Numbered from the stretch's first letter, positions 52,613 to 64,000 are shown. The stretch: 64,000 nucleotides of DNA from Chrysoperla carnea (GCF_905475395.1 NC_058339.1:50539172-50603171); one strand, 5' to 3'. The notes: a model not told the origin generated them from the sequence alone. Numbers and translations are program-made.

Positions 52613-53100
52613 AAAAACAAGGGAAAACAAACAATTGACTGAGTTAATTGTTGAAATACCATTACTCTTTCACATAATGCATACATACATGTCACACACA
52701 TATAGCTGATATACTCATATAATACATACTATACAATTTTCGTATAAAATGCGCTCTCACGGGTAAACAATGATGTTTACGAAAAAATGTTTCAAACAAA
52801 AGTTGTTTATTTTTTTATAAGAAAAATTTTTTACATTTAAACTTTTGTTCTATCCCTAACGGTTTACAAGATGGGTACTACGGACCCAAGAACCAATTGA
52901 CCTTTGTTGCTCATTTAAAAACTCGACCCCACTTTTTCAATCCTGAGATTGAATGACGGACAGACGACAGACGACAGACAGGCAGACAGACAACCGGAAA
53001 TGGACTATTTTGGTGATTTTATGAACACCTATACGAAAATTTTGTTCGTAGCAACAATATTTTTAAGCGTTATATACTTGGAACTAAACATGGTATACCT
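52613..53100 (+). repeat. family A dispersed repeat, copy 4
   Basis: Head 'aaaacaaacaattgactgag' at 52624, then the body. The minisatellite is expanded with mixed GACA/GACG/GACAGACGA units at 52955-52995. The frame starting ATGAACACCTATACG (53021) stays open for about 69 codons, through the repeat end into flanking DNA. It lacks the usual 'catatatacatggtataa' end and stops near 'aacatggtatacct'. Confidence 0.75.
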
Positions 53101-54001
53101 TAATACATATTTAGGTAAGATAATTAATGAAAATATATATTTACGCAGGTTAAACCGCCTTTGGAGACAAGATAAAAATGCGTATCAAAAGGAGGCAAAC
53201 CAGGATCGTTATTTCGCAATAACTTGACCGCCACACTAGTATAAAGAGGATAGGTATTTCTAACAATTAACTATGTCGGTTGTTAAACTTCTTATGTTTA
53301 AACCAATTATTAACTTCGGTATAAGTATCCTATACTTTCTGAAAAGTTTAATAAATTGTGAATTACATGAATGAGTCATAAACATGTTGAATAATTATAT
53401 TGAATTTAAATAGTAGTAGGGATAAAAATGTGTTTTGTACGCCTTATACTAATTATTCTCCATACGCTTGGCGTCTTATATACTAAATTACGTATCATAC
53501 ATTATGCATAACATTAGGTGTACATTTATAAGACTGATACCATTCGCACATGTCACATACGTTTAGCTAATTCATCATAATAAATATTCGTTTTATATTT
53601 TAAAATTATTTTGAAATGAAAAAAACGGTTAAAAACATAATATTTAATAACTAATGCTATCTATTATTAAAATAAATAACTAAATATTATAATAAATACA
53701 CCTGTGTTCATCTACCTGTATTTTAATTATGAATATATTCGAGTGAGATAGCGATATATAATAATACACGTACGTATTATAAATATATGAATGCATATTT
53801 ATAAGTAAATGTTACAGTAAAAGTGAAAAATTTAGTTTGTTTCAATATCAACGGGGTTGGGTTAAAAATGAGTTGTTTTTTTTTTGTTTGTAAATGTAAA
53901 CAATAAATGATTTATTTATCTATCGGTAAGTTTTAATAATTATTGAAGTAACTTGGTATTGTTGCGAAGTTTTCGAATATGGTTTACTTTTTAAGTAAAA
54001 T
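53101..54001. other. spacer
   Basis: AT-rich, with no gene seen. A poly-T run lies near 53876-53885. Confidence 0.35.
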
Positions 54002-54340
54002 TGATCAGATGAGGTTGTTTTTCGGACATTCATTTCTTATAGACCCAAATTCTGGAAGTAATTGGAAATCAAGGAAATCGCGTTTAAATCCGTCCTCGGC
54101 TTGCTTAGGGTAGCGGGTTCGATTCCCGCCGTCGCAACAAAATTAATTTAATTAATAGTTGTGTTGGGCTGGTGTAGTGCATGGTATATGCATGAAGGAG
54201 GTGCACTCAGCTTCTGAGTATGAGGAGCTGATAAATGAAATTATTAACGGAAAAGTGATAAAACACATATATGGTATTACTATGGGCTCTATAGCCTAAG
54301 TGTGTCCTTCGTGGACAGCCAATATAACCTAACCTAACCT
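54002..54340 (+). mobile_element. SINE with telomere-like tail, copy 1
   Basis: Aligns with the 58.8 kb copy from 54090 to 54340. It has a B box (GGGTTCGATTCCCGCC, 54114-54129), then 'aaaattaatttaattaatag', 'ggctggtgtagtgcatg', 'gaaggaggtgcac', 'cctaagtgtgtccttcgtgg', and the tail AATATAACCTAACCTAACCT. The bases 'agtaaaat' occur at 53994-54001 and 54341-54348, a possible target duplication. The 5' part (54002-54089) does not show an A box, so the 5' boundary is less sure. Confidence 0.75.
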
Positions 54341-54348
54341 AGTAAAAT

Positions 54349-56147
54349 ACTTTGAGCACTCAAAGTTCTATCAAACGATCTTTCGAACATAATATTTGTT
54401 AGTGAGTGAGAGTGGCTTCCACTATAAAATAGAAAATAATTTTTCTAAGAAGAATAAATCTTTCAAGAGATTAAAGATTTATTGAAATTTAATCTTGGGA
54501 AAACCTGATTTTATATTTAATATAAGAAAATCGAATCTAATTAAATCTTAATCTGTATCGGGGCTTGGAGTAAAAAAAAAAGCATTTTTATTTTTTGACA
54601 TTTTACTAAGCTGTGTTTTTACGCTTGGTTCTGTTTTTAAGTCATTTCATAAAAATAAAAAGTCCTAAAAAAGCCCTCTGAAGTGCTAGTAAAGGAACGC
54701 GAGAAAGAGGATAAATGTATTGCCGGCTATGAAATAATTATCAATGTAAACATGGAAAATTAAAAAACATAATTTTTGAATATAAAAAAAAGTTATTTGT
54801 TCGAAAGTTTAATATAATTTTTATGAATTTTTCTAGTACAGGATAGAGTTGGCTATATCACACCAGTAATAGGCCTTTTCATCATGTCATAAGCGCAAGT
54901 GCAGAGTTTATTTTTTCGTACTGACAGCAATAAGTAGGACTAAGATAGAAGATATTTGTTATTCATTTTATCACATTGGTTATAAATCATTTAGTACGAA
55001 ACAAATGTGAATCGTGATTTTAAAATGAAAAGCCCTATTAAATTGTATCACTCCTCGGTTTTCACAAAACAGTTTATATTATCGATACTGGAAAATTTTA
55101 ACAGATTTCATTTTACAATTTTTGGCGGTCAAAGATTTCACTGGAGCATACATGAAAAAATTGATTAATTAGTGGAAAGTCTGGAAAATGGTACAATAGG
55201 GTAATATCGTTAGTCAAAAATAAATCATGAAATTTGAAAAAAGTTAAAATTTATGTAAAAATATACTTAAATATTCTGATTTCGAGTCATAAAAGCACAT
55301 TTTTCTTTTAAAATATTAAAATTAAAAATCGTAATTTTTAAACTGCATATCACGTGACACCTGAAACGCGGGTAAGCCTTGCTGTGATGATGTCATAGCG
55401 GTATGAGTCATAGACCATCAGTTAGTTCAGTGTAGACAGCTGGGTAATATATCTGTCAAACTTTTTTGTGTTATTTCATATAGTGATACTCATATTACGT
55501 CATCAAATTGGATGTCCACGTTTTTGACAGTTTAAAAAAAAGTTTAAAATTTAATTTAAGTTTTTGGCAAGAAAGCGTGTGTAGTTTTCCGAAACAAATT
55601 TTTTGTGGCTTTTTATTAGCAAAATCAACATTTTGAAGTACTTTTTCAAAAATAGTGGAATACCCTATTGGTACGATATAGTCAACTCTCCCTTACACTT
55701 ATTACATACTTTTACGGTAACATATATTTGTATATATATACATATATACCTGTTTTGTGACGTAGTTATCACGTGGTACAAAGTAGTTTTTTAGTTAAAA
55801 AAATAACATATTATATACCTTTACTATAGAAAAGAATTAAAACAACGTATACCTTATAATACATTGGAAGACCGCACCTTTGTATTGATAGAGAAAAACG
55901 TTATTATAAATAATTTTTAATATGTTGTTTACAAAAATTTATAGAAAAGAAATTCGTTATCCAGGTATTATATTCATGAAAATTGTGTGAAAAACTGTGA
56001 TTTTTCTCTGTGGTACCAAATGTAGTTTACAACAAAAAAATACACTTTTTTTATAATAAAAAAAACTCTCTAGTGTTTGTTTATTTAGATTGTTTTTTTT
56101 GAGTGTGGTATGTGAAAAAATTTTTGATTTGTGATCTAAAATAAAAA
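54349..56147. other. bark 5' flank
   Basis: Mostly AT-rich. The 55350-55520 stretch is less AT-rich ('cgcgggtaagccttgctg', 'gatgtcatagcggtatgag', 'tagttcagtgtagacagc') and includes a TCAGT initiator-like sequence at 55427. Whether it is the bark promoter or an old repeat cannot be told. Confidence 0.35.
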
Positions 56148-56597
56148 ATGTTGTGTTTTCAAAAATATTATTGTGATTCTTCAACGATGAAAAATTATAA
56201 ATATCATATTTATAAACAAAGGACTTTAAATATGTTTGTGATAATATTTTTAATGTTTTGTCCAAATTATTTTGTTATTGCACAATCGACAAGTGATCAA
56301 CAACAGCAGCAACATGTTATGAGTTTTATATCAACGACAACAACGTCTTCTTCAACGCCATCCACATCGTTATCATCAGAATCGCTAGCGTTGACATCTG
56401 CAGGACCATTAGTTACACAATTACCTGGTGGTATTATTAAAGATGGACAACATATTATTACAAAATCAAAAAGTCCGTATTTAATACGGGAGGATTTAAT
56501 TATTGAACGTGATGCTGAATTAGTGATTGAACCAGGTGTTGAAATACGTTTTGGATCTATGGTTGGGATTACTGTACGCGGTCGACTTAATGCCATG
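56148..56597 (+). CDS. bark: Bark beetle/Anakonda, first coding exon (gene continues past window)
   Basis: In flies Bark is a very large single-pass membrane protein that assembles tricellular septate junctions. Only its N-terminus is here. The exon encodes up to 150 aa and ends at a GTATGT donor (56598) in phase 0. Three in-frame ATGs compete: 56148, 56187 and 56232. The last gives a textbook signal peptide, MFVIIFLMFCPNYFVIA, with cleavage likely before QST; the others would add 28 or 15 residues in front. A Q-rich and S/T-rich low-complexity stretch follows. The conserved block then reads GGIIKDG, SPYLIREDLIIERDAELVIE, PGVEIRFGSMVGITVRGRL, matching the start of the Bark beta-helix region. 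The remaining >2000 residues expected for the family must lie beyond 64000. Confidence 0.82.
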
Positions 56598-58769
56598 GTA
56601 TGTACAAAATTTATTTTGATTATCAATCATTAAAATATGATAAGATTATTCATTGATTTATTGCTAAGTTTTAATAAATTTTATAACAATTTATTTTTAA
56701 ATCAAAAGTTTATCAATTTAAGCATTTCATAAACATTGGAATTTTTGGAAAGGGTTTTAAGAAACGAACTTCGGTATACCCGATAATTCGGTATATACTT
56801 TGTAATTAACTCGAGAAAGTTCAAATGTAACAGTTTTCATCAGTTTCAACACTTTTAAACTTCCTGTGTTTTCTTTTACGTATTGTGTTACCAATGACTT
56901 TCTTTCTAGCATTGACTAGATCAATTTTCCAAAAATTTCCATATCATTATCTGCTAAAGGGCTATTACGATATCATGTTTAGATTTTTGGTGGAAGTGCT
57001 GTGAAATAAACGTAGATTTTATTAGGAATATTTTTAGTTTTTGATGTTGGTTCTATTTTTCCCTAAAATCTTGAATATTATTTAACTGTGTAGGTGTTAA
57101 TAAAAAGACAAATAACTCCTTTTTTGTCTCTTCTGTGAAGAATAAAAAATCGTTACCAGATACCAAAACGATATTAAAAACTGCCAGAAAAATAAAACTT
57201 AACTGTCTCGATATCCGTGATTAGACCAAGATTTTCTCAAATATTTAGGAAAATTGAGTAAAATTATGAATTTTGATAACTGTGGAATATTTTAAAGAAA
57301 AATTTGGGACGGTAAAACTATTGTAATCCAAGTAAAAATTTGATATTTGTAAAAAAATAAATCTCTCAAAAAATTGGTAGTTGTATGAGTGCAGCATGGA
57401 AAAGTTATGAAAAATTACACCTTTTCCGTGCCCGCATGTTATTTAAAAAAAAAATGCTTGGATCATTTTAGTTCTATGCGTCAGTTTTATTGTCTTAGTT
57501 TTTCCGAAATATAAGTTTGTGTTTTGATATTTGATATTTAGGGTGAAATTAATATTTTGTGTGACCCTCATAAATAAAACTACCCCCTAAATTTAATTTC
57601 ATGTTGTCTTTTCTACCCTAAAAGTCAGAATAGTATGACTTTACGAGCATTTTGGCAATATAATCAATAAAATTAAACCGTATTCGCAAAAACAGACTGC
57701 AGAATTTGGAGCTACTAATATTTGATTGTTATTTCATGTCTGAAAATTGGAACATTCCTGACAAGATTGTGTTTACAACTTTTTCCTTTTCGAAAAATTT
57801 CATAGCTGGATCCTTTTCTTTCAAAGAGTTTGGAAAACTTTTAATTGCGTGACAAATAAAAAAAATTTTAAAATTGATGAATGAATGTCTAAAAGCGATA
57901 TCTAAGGAGTCGTTGTCGGAGAAACTTTAGTATCTAAGACCAAAAAAAAAAAAATTACATAATGTTTACTAAATTTATTATTATTTTTTATTTTTTTACT
58001 TAAACACGTCTTTGCAACACGTTGACGGTAATAGCTTTAAAATGGGATGCGAATCCAATAACACTATGCCCCTGAGAGAAGTATCCGGCTTTGAAAATTT
58101 GTGTAGAGTAGCCGTAAATGACACTCAAATACTAGACCTGGCCCTAGACCTATAAAAAGTGTAAATCAAAGGGGAAAGAATAATATTAATTATTTAATAA
58201 AATTAATTAATAATTAAGTTAATTGGTAATTAATTAATTAAAATTATCATATATGATATAGAAAACAATAAAATAATTGATTTAATCTAAAATCCTAAAT
58301 AGCGTCTTTGTTCTCACAAATAAAATAGATACGTTTAAAATTCTTCTAGAACCATTCACCTGAGTGATAAAGCATTTTACGTTCCACAAAGACAAAATAA
58401 TACTTAGAAATTTTTGAAAAAAATTAATCCAAATGCAAAAAAGTGAACCAATAAGTAAAAATATTAGTCAGATTTTAGTTATTTCACAGCGCTTCCACCA
58501 AAATTTTATTCGTAGTATTTCTCACAAGTGTCGAACAGAAGTCGAAACTTGTTGGGAATTCTCCTATATTCTTTCAAATGAGTTGTTATGATTAAAGTCG
58601 TGTTGCAAAGTTTTTAATTTACATTCCGAATGTGGAGCAATTTTTAGATAGTTCAATACGAGGTTTACCGGACTGTGAAGTTGGGCCTGTAGTGGCTGGC
58701 ACACACACTCAGGTTTATCTGTTTTTTGAATTTCTGTCGATAAAATAATTGAGTCCGGGCCTAGTACGA
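56598..58769 (+). other. bark intron 1, first part
   Basis: Begins GTATGT. AT-rich intronic DNA with no alternative exon recognised. Confidence 0.5.
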
Positions 58770-59059
58770 AGAAAAGTCGCCCTGCTAGCTCAGTTTTTTA
58801 AGGAGTAACCAATTCCGTCCGCGGTATGCTTAGGGTAGCGGGTTCGATTCTCGCTTTCGGAACAAAATTAATTTAATTAATAGTTGTGATGGACTGGTGT
58901 AGTGCATGAAGGAGGTGCACAAACTCAGCCTTTGAAATTGAGGATTGACGATAAATGAAATTATCAGTGGAAAGGTGGTGAAATAAATATATGGTATGAC
59001 AATGAGCTCTAAAGCCTAAGTGTGTCCTTCGTGGACAGTCAATATAACCTAACCTAACG
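58770..59059 (+). mobile_element. SINE with telomere-like tail, copy 2 (target duplication)
   Basis: A 290-base element bounded by an 8-base direct repeat TAGTACGA (58762-58769 and 59060-59067). The tRNA-like head has an A-box-like CTGCTAGCTCAG (58782-58793) and a B box GGGTTCGATTC (58840-58850). The body is shared with copy 1: 'aaaattaatttaattaatag', 'tgtagtgcatgaaggagg', 'cctaagtgtgtccttcgtgg'. The tail is AATATAACCTAACCTAAC, matching the insect telomere unit CCTAA. It lies in bark intron 1, in the sense orientation. Confidence 0.85.
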
Positions 59060-59067
59060 TAGTACGA

Positions 59068-61389
59068 GGGATACTTGAAACTTAAACCGTTTTTTTTAAG
59101 CCGGTTAAAACCCGTTTAAAATAAATATATATATAATAAAAAAATATATATAATAAAAATATATATATAAAATAAAAGAGAAATCCTCACTTATATTAGC
59201 AAGATTAATAATTAATTATTATGGTAAAATGACCTTAGTTGCAACAGTCCCATACACTTTGACCTTATAATTTCATTTAATCAACGGTATTATAACACTG
59301 TGTTATAATTGTTATAATGTAATTTTTCAGTGTAATGCGTCAAGTAATATATGGCTTCTATTTAACTTTTTTTTTTTTTTTTTTTTAAAGTAATATTTGA
59401 ATTACCGTAGTAATTGAAACAGGAATTATGAATTTCATGCTAAAAAAATTACAATAATCCCTCTTGTATTTTTGTGTAACTTCCTATAAAAAGAACGGTA
59501 TTCATTTATAATATATATTTGAAATATTAACCGTTTGGTGTAATTGCTACCTACCATGCTGTTATATTATTAATTTATCGTCTAAGTACGAAATTAGTTA
59601 AGGAAATTTAGTTTTTGACTCAAAATGAGTCTGAGTATTTTGTTTTTTGTATCAAAATTGTCCTTTATACTTTCATTCAACAAATATGTTTTCAAAAGCT
59701 TACTCCTTAAGAAAATTAAAAAGGATCAGGGGAATTTTTTAATACGATTATTGGATAAATTTAATTTTGATGCAGAAAATCTAAAAATCCGGTCCTATTG
59801 ACGCTTGAGTGAGTTGTTTCTGAGAAAATGATTCAACTGTAAAAAGGTCGTGAAATTTCCGAGGTATTTCATAGCTCTACTTCTAAAACTTGTCATGCAA
59901 CTGTAAAATCGATCAAATTTATTAGATTTTTTAGGTTAATTATAGGACCAAAAAAAATATAAAAATCTAGCTCATGTCAAAATTATATGAGTATTTTTTG
60001 AAATATCCCCGGAATCGCTTCGAAATACCGAAATACTTTTGCGTACTGAATTTTAGTTTAGTTATCTCAAAAAACTCACCTAATCGTTTATTGAACTCGA
60101 TTTTCGTACTTTTTCGGTAAAAATTACCCTTTATAGCAAATTTCATAAAATTCCAAAAATTTGTTAACGATTTTTTCGATTTTTTTTTAAAGGAATAACC
60201 TTAATAAAAGTTCAAAAAGTCGGAAAAAAGCTTTTGTCTCCGATTTGGATAAAAAAATTAAACAATTATAAAAACAAAATTACAAAATACAACATTCATT
60301 TAACGAGAAATCGTTTAGATTTTAAGAAATCGTCCAAAAAACATACAAGTACGACGATATTTCTGAGTAATTTCAGTCTATATCTCAGAAACTTGTCGTT
60401 CAAAGGTTCAGTGTCAGAAAGCAATGAATTTTTTAGTTTATCGTTAATCCTTTTGATGTAGGTAAAAATCACGTTTAAAGATTCCGTTACATAGGTACAA
60501 ACCAAGCTAATAAAAATGTGTTAAAAAGAGAGAGCATTAAAAGTATAAAAATCACTCAAAAAAGGACTCATAAAATTTTTTTTAAGATAAATGCCAAACA
60601 TTTCTTGAAACTGGGAGCGATATGGCAACGATTCTATGTTTTGAATTTCTTTTCAAAGAGTTTTGAAAAGTTTGTGTTTTCAAAAAATCTCCTTTCATGG
60701 TTTTTGCTGACCAGTAAGAACTTTGACAAAATATGAAGAAATCCTAGTTTAATCAGTTTAATGTATTTTGTCTAAATTGTCACGATTTCTTACTCTGATG
60801 GTAAATTATCCATAGGTAATGTACTGACAGTACTGTGATATATCTAGACTTCTATGCTGTTGTACTTATAATTTTTTTGTATTTAAAAATAAAAAAAATT
60901 GTTTTTAAATGTCAACATACCTTACTTCCTTGGTAAAGTTTTTGTAAAAAAACTAATAATTTATTGTTTAATTGAATTTATTTATTTATTATGATAGAAC
61001 AATATATGAAACACAATTAGTACACCGTATATTTTGTAATAATTATTTTTCTTTAATTATCTTTTGTTAATATTCGATGACATAAATCAATTTTGTAACT
61101 GTGTTTCTAAGAGTTCTTTTGTAAACATTGTAAAATTTATTGTCTTTTTGAATTGATAGAAATCATTCAATAAATGTAGTTTTATTTCTATGGTTGATGA
61201 TGATTGCATATTAATCGAAATACTGTTTAGTATTTCAAAAAAATAGAATTTGTAAACAATAGGAACTTAATTATAATTTTCTGCAGGTTTTTAATACGCT
61301 GAGTTGAATAGTTTCTCAAAGCTGTTTTCCAAAATTTTTATAAGTAAGAAAAAAATAAGAAAAATGAGTTTCAATTGACTTTAAGGAAG
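59068..61389. other. bark intron 1, middle part
   Basis: No exon recognised. Contains an AT microsatellite patch (59120-59180), a 20-base poly-T run (59367-59386), and a stretch (59745-60450) with recurring phrases about 'aaaaattaccc', 'aaaatcgatc' and 'aaacttgtc' that resemble the degenerate repeat at 36.1-36.8 kb. Confidence 0.35.
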
Positions 61390-61899
61390 AACAACTGAAA
61401 ACAAACAATTGTTTGAGTTAATTATTGAAATACCATGTCACACATATACAACTGATATTACCATATAATACATACTATACGATTTGCGCTTTCACGGGTA
61501 AACAGTGATATTTACGAAAAAATGTTTCAAACAAAAGTTGTTTATTTTGTTATAAGGAACATTTTTTAACTAAACTTTTGTTCTATCTCTAACGGTTTAC
61601 AAAATGGGTCTTACGGACACAAGACCTAATTGACCAATGTTGCTCATTTACGAAATCGACCTCACTTTATACGTCTTAATCACGCTATAAAAATTTCAGC
61701 TTGATATCTCTTTTCGTTTTTGAGTAATCGTGATGACAGACGGACAGACGACAGACAGGCAGACAACCGGAAATGGACTAATAAGGTAATTTTATGACCA
61801 CCTATACCAAAATGTTGTTCATAGCATCAATATTTTTAAGCGTTACAAACTTGGGACTAAACTTAGTATACCTTGGTATATTTCATATACATGGTATAA
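61390..61899 (+). repeat. family A dispersed repeat, copy 5 (in bark intron 1)
   Basis: Near-complete: head 'acaactgaaaacaaacaatt', body 'aaaaaatgtttcaaacaaaa', minisatellite 61735-61765, 'caaccggaaatggact', and the end 'tatacatggtataa' variant at 61886-61899. The short frame starts ATGACCACCTATACC (61794) and reads MTTYTKMLFIASIFLSVTNL. It stays open for 64 codons into flanking DNA. Confidence 0.8.
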
Positions 61900-62050
61900 A
61901 AAGAGCTGATAATAAAGATACTGATCTATTGTTGAAATTATTCTTTTCCGAAATTGTTGAAATCAGTTTTGAAATTCTCAAATTTTGAAATCTAAAATCT
62001 TTAGTAAAAACCAAAACTGTACAATTTGAATGTAATAAAAAATTTTTTCG

Positions 62051-62265
62051 AAAGTATTTTCTATAATTTTTTTTTCGTTTGTCGAGAATCCTTCACAAGA
62101 CCGTTAGTTGAAGTTCCTTGCAAATTTTCAATTCCTCTTACAGTTTTAGGGAAAATGGACAGCAAAGTTTTGTCTTAATTTGAACCCTTACGAATAAACA
62201 ATTATGCTAACGAAAAACTGTTTCAAACAAAAGTTTTTATTTTTATAAGGAACATTCTACATACA
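62051..62265 (+). repeat. family E segment joined to a family A body fragment
   Basis: 62051-62185 matches 31391-31530 ('gtattttct', 'cgagaatcc', 'ccttgcaaattttca', 'gaaaatggaca', 'tttgtc'). It is followed directly by a decayed copy of the family A body ('aaactgtttcaaacaaaag', 'ataaggaacatt'). Confidence 0.55.
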
Positions 62266-62841
62266 TAAAAGTGGTAACATTTTATCGAACAACCCTGTGT
62301 ATACTGATTAAAGACTAATCAAGAACTTAATAAACAATAGAAAAAGTTTTAACTTCAGAATATACTAATTTGTTTAATTTTAATTATTAATTGTGAATAT
62401 TTATAAATTTTATAATAATTATTAATAAACATTTTATATATGCATTCAAGCGAAGCCATAAAAGAAGATAAATTTATTTAATTTATCGTAAAACTCTCAC
62501 TCCATTCTTGTTGTCAGAACTAAATAGGGAATATTTTCAAATAAAGAATTATGGAAAGTGAATGTGATTGTCAATTTTAATTGTCTGATAATAATTAAAA
62601 ATTGATAAATCAAGATTTTATCGTTCGTTTTTAACATTTAGAATTAAAATTTAATTTTAAAAGGTACAATAATAATAATAGAAAATTTAAAGAAAATTTC
62701 AATTCAAACAGATTGTTTTATAAATTTAAAAATTTAGAAAACATAACAAAGGAAATCTTGTTGTATTTGTTTTTAAAATACATAAATTATTATTTGAACT
62801 AATATTTCGGTAAATTTTCTTAATATTTAATGTAGTACAAG

Positions 62842-62952
62842 CGCCAAGGCAAGTTTAGACTTGTGTTGAAATTATTTGTACCTTATTTTCAACTTTGATG
62901 ATGAATTCTAAAATGAAAAATAATATCGAAATTTTTCGCTATCTGCCTTGGT
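62842..62952 (+). mobile_element. short MITE-like unit D, copy 2
   Basis: Ends are inverted: 'cgccaaggca' at the left and 'tgccttgg' at the right. The interior 'ttgaaattatttgtacctta' and 'ctttgatgatgaattcta' match the opposite-strand copy at 17.7 kb. The shared sequence runs past the right end into 'ccgaaatatcga'. Confidence 0.55.
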
Positions 62953-64000
62953 TTCCGAAATATCGATAGCTAATCAATCCATTCATTCTTTATTAAAGAT
63001 AGATTATGGCAAATTTTCATCGCCAAAGTCGTTATTCATCACCGTATATTATACGTCCCCGTGGTCACTAAGGGAGTTTGTCCCATGACCAGCACAATAA
63101 CTGTTGCACTATATTATTTCTGTTGTCAATAATTTCTGCATAATTCCTGTTAAAAAATATTTGATCGATTTGTTTATATTTTTAATCGTAGAATTATTAA
63201 TTAATAATTGTCACTTGATATTTATCGAAGTATAAATCATGATAATTAATCGCGATTATTATAATTTGATATTAAAATTCAACTTTTGTCAAGCGAATTC
63301 TTTAAAGTTGAACGGTTTCATTTTTTGTCAAATAATCTTCAAACTCAAGGTTATAATAATTATTAATAAAAAAATAATTTTCGCTTGACAACCTACTAAA
63401 TTCTTAAAAAAAAAGTAATTTGTAGTAATATTTTTTAATAAATTATAATTATATCTTGCGGGGTGCCGCTGCTATTCAAATATAACCTTTGCACAATTTC
63501 AAGTACATTAAATTACTAGAACTTACTAACCAAAAATAATATTATATAATTACGATAATAATTAAAATTTCTTTTAAATATATTATTTTTATTCATAGAA
63601 TTACTTTTACGTTTTTCCTTTTACCAACGATGATGACAACTAAAACTGAATTAGTCATCAAGTTAAAATTGATAACAAGGAAATTATTGAGTGTAATAAT
63701 AATGATAAAATTCCAATAAATGTCCTCCTAGAAGTATTAGTCATTTATCATGCATAGTTAGTAAATATAAAACCAACTCTTTCATATTCATTTAATGGTA
63801 ACCTCTATATAGAGAAAAAAAATTTATATATACAGGTGGTGCATAAGCAGATATACAGTTATAAAAACATTATTAGAAATAGGGAATATTTCACGTATTT
63901 TTTTAATATTTTTTATTCATTGTTTACACCGTTATAACAAAGTAAAAAATATAAATACTGCTTAAAAATGCTGTAATTAAGTGTAAAAAAATATTTAAAA
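62953..64000. other. bark intron 1, last part in window
   Basis: AT-rich with no exon recognised. The bark gene should continue past the edge. Confidence 0.4.

Noticed and set aside
52949-53227. 92-codon frame in family A copy 4 as a real gene
   Set aside because: Most of it is the repeat's minisatellite and short frame plus flanking readthrough. Other copies stop at the repeat end or shift frame.
56297-56626. 109-codon minus-strand frame across the bark exon
   Set aside because: Shadow of the coding exon, produced by its CAA/TCA-rich low-complexity stretch.
1-64000. CRISPR array, bacterial operon or phage content
   Set aside because: No regularly spaced direct repeats and no prokaryotic gene organisation; introns, SINEs and insect gene homologues show a nuclear insect genome.

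Overview
The window is nuclear DNA from an insect. It is very AT-rich, has short GT-AG introns, and carries four protein genes that closely match conserved insect genes. Telomere-type (CCTAA)n tracts end two SINE copies. I cannot fix the order from sequence alone. Roughly nine tenths of the window is non-coding, and it is full of degraded mobile elements, foldback structures and AT microsatellites.

Layout. Positions 1-38,170 hold no gene I can support. This stretch contains a dead mariner transposase (27.7-28.1 kb), several inverted-repeat (foldback or MITE-like) units at about 2.7, 4.1, 13.5, 17.7, 18.6, 19.1, 28.8 and 33.3-34.2 kb, two copies of a dispersed repeat that ends near 'acttataacac' (7.7-8.3 kb), an antisense tRNA-derived SINE head (16.5 kb) and microsatellites. 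From 38 to 51 kb lies a gene cluster: Med17 (+, five exons, 647 aa, complete), Rsf1 (+, one coding exon, 195 aa, complete) and zw10 (-, five exons, 698 aa, complete), with Rsf1 and zw10 convergent. At 56.1 kb the first coding exon of bark (bark beetle/Anakonda, +) begins. Its first intron fills the rest of the window, so the gene is cut by the window edge.

The genes do not form a pathway. Med17 is a head-module subunit of Mediator, Rsf1 an RNA-binding splicing repressor, Zw10 part of the RZZ kinetochore and NRZ tethering complexes, and Bark a tricellular-junction protein. They are unrelated housekeeping or cell-biology neighbours.

The most distinctive non-genic signal is a dispersed repeat, called family A here. 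It has five long or near-complete copies, one 3'-end copy and related fragments, all in the same orientation. It carries a length-variable GACG/GACA minisatellite next to a short open frame of about 35 codons encoding a hydrophobic peptide, and ends near 'acatggtataa'. Other unusual signals are SINEs with telomere-like tails and a foldback inside zw10 intron 1 that carries an unidentified coding fragment. I saw no CRISPR array, rRNA or intact tRNA, and no clearly new multi-gene system.
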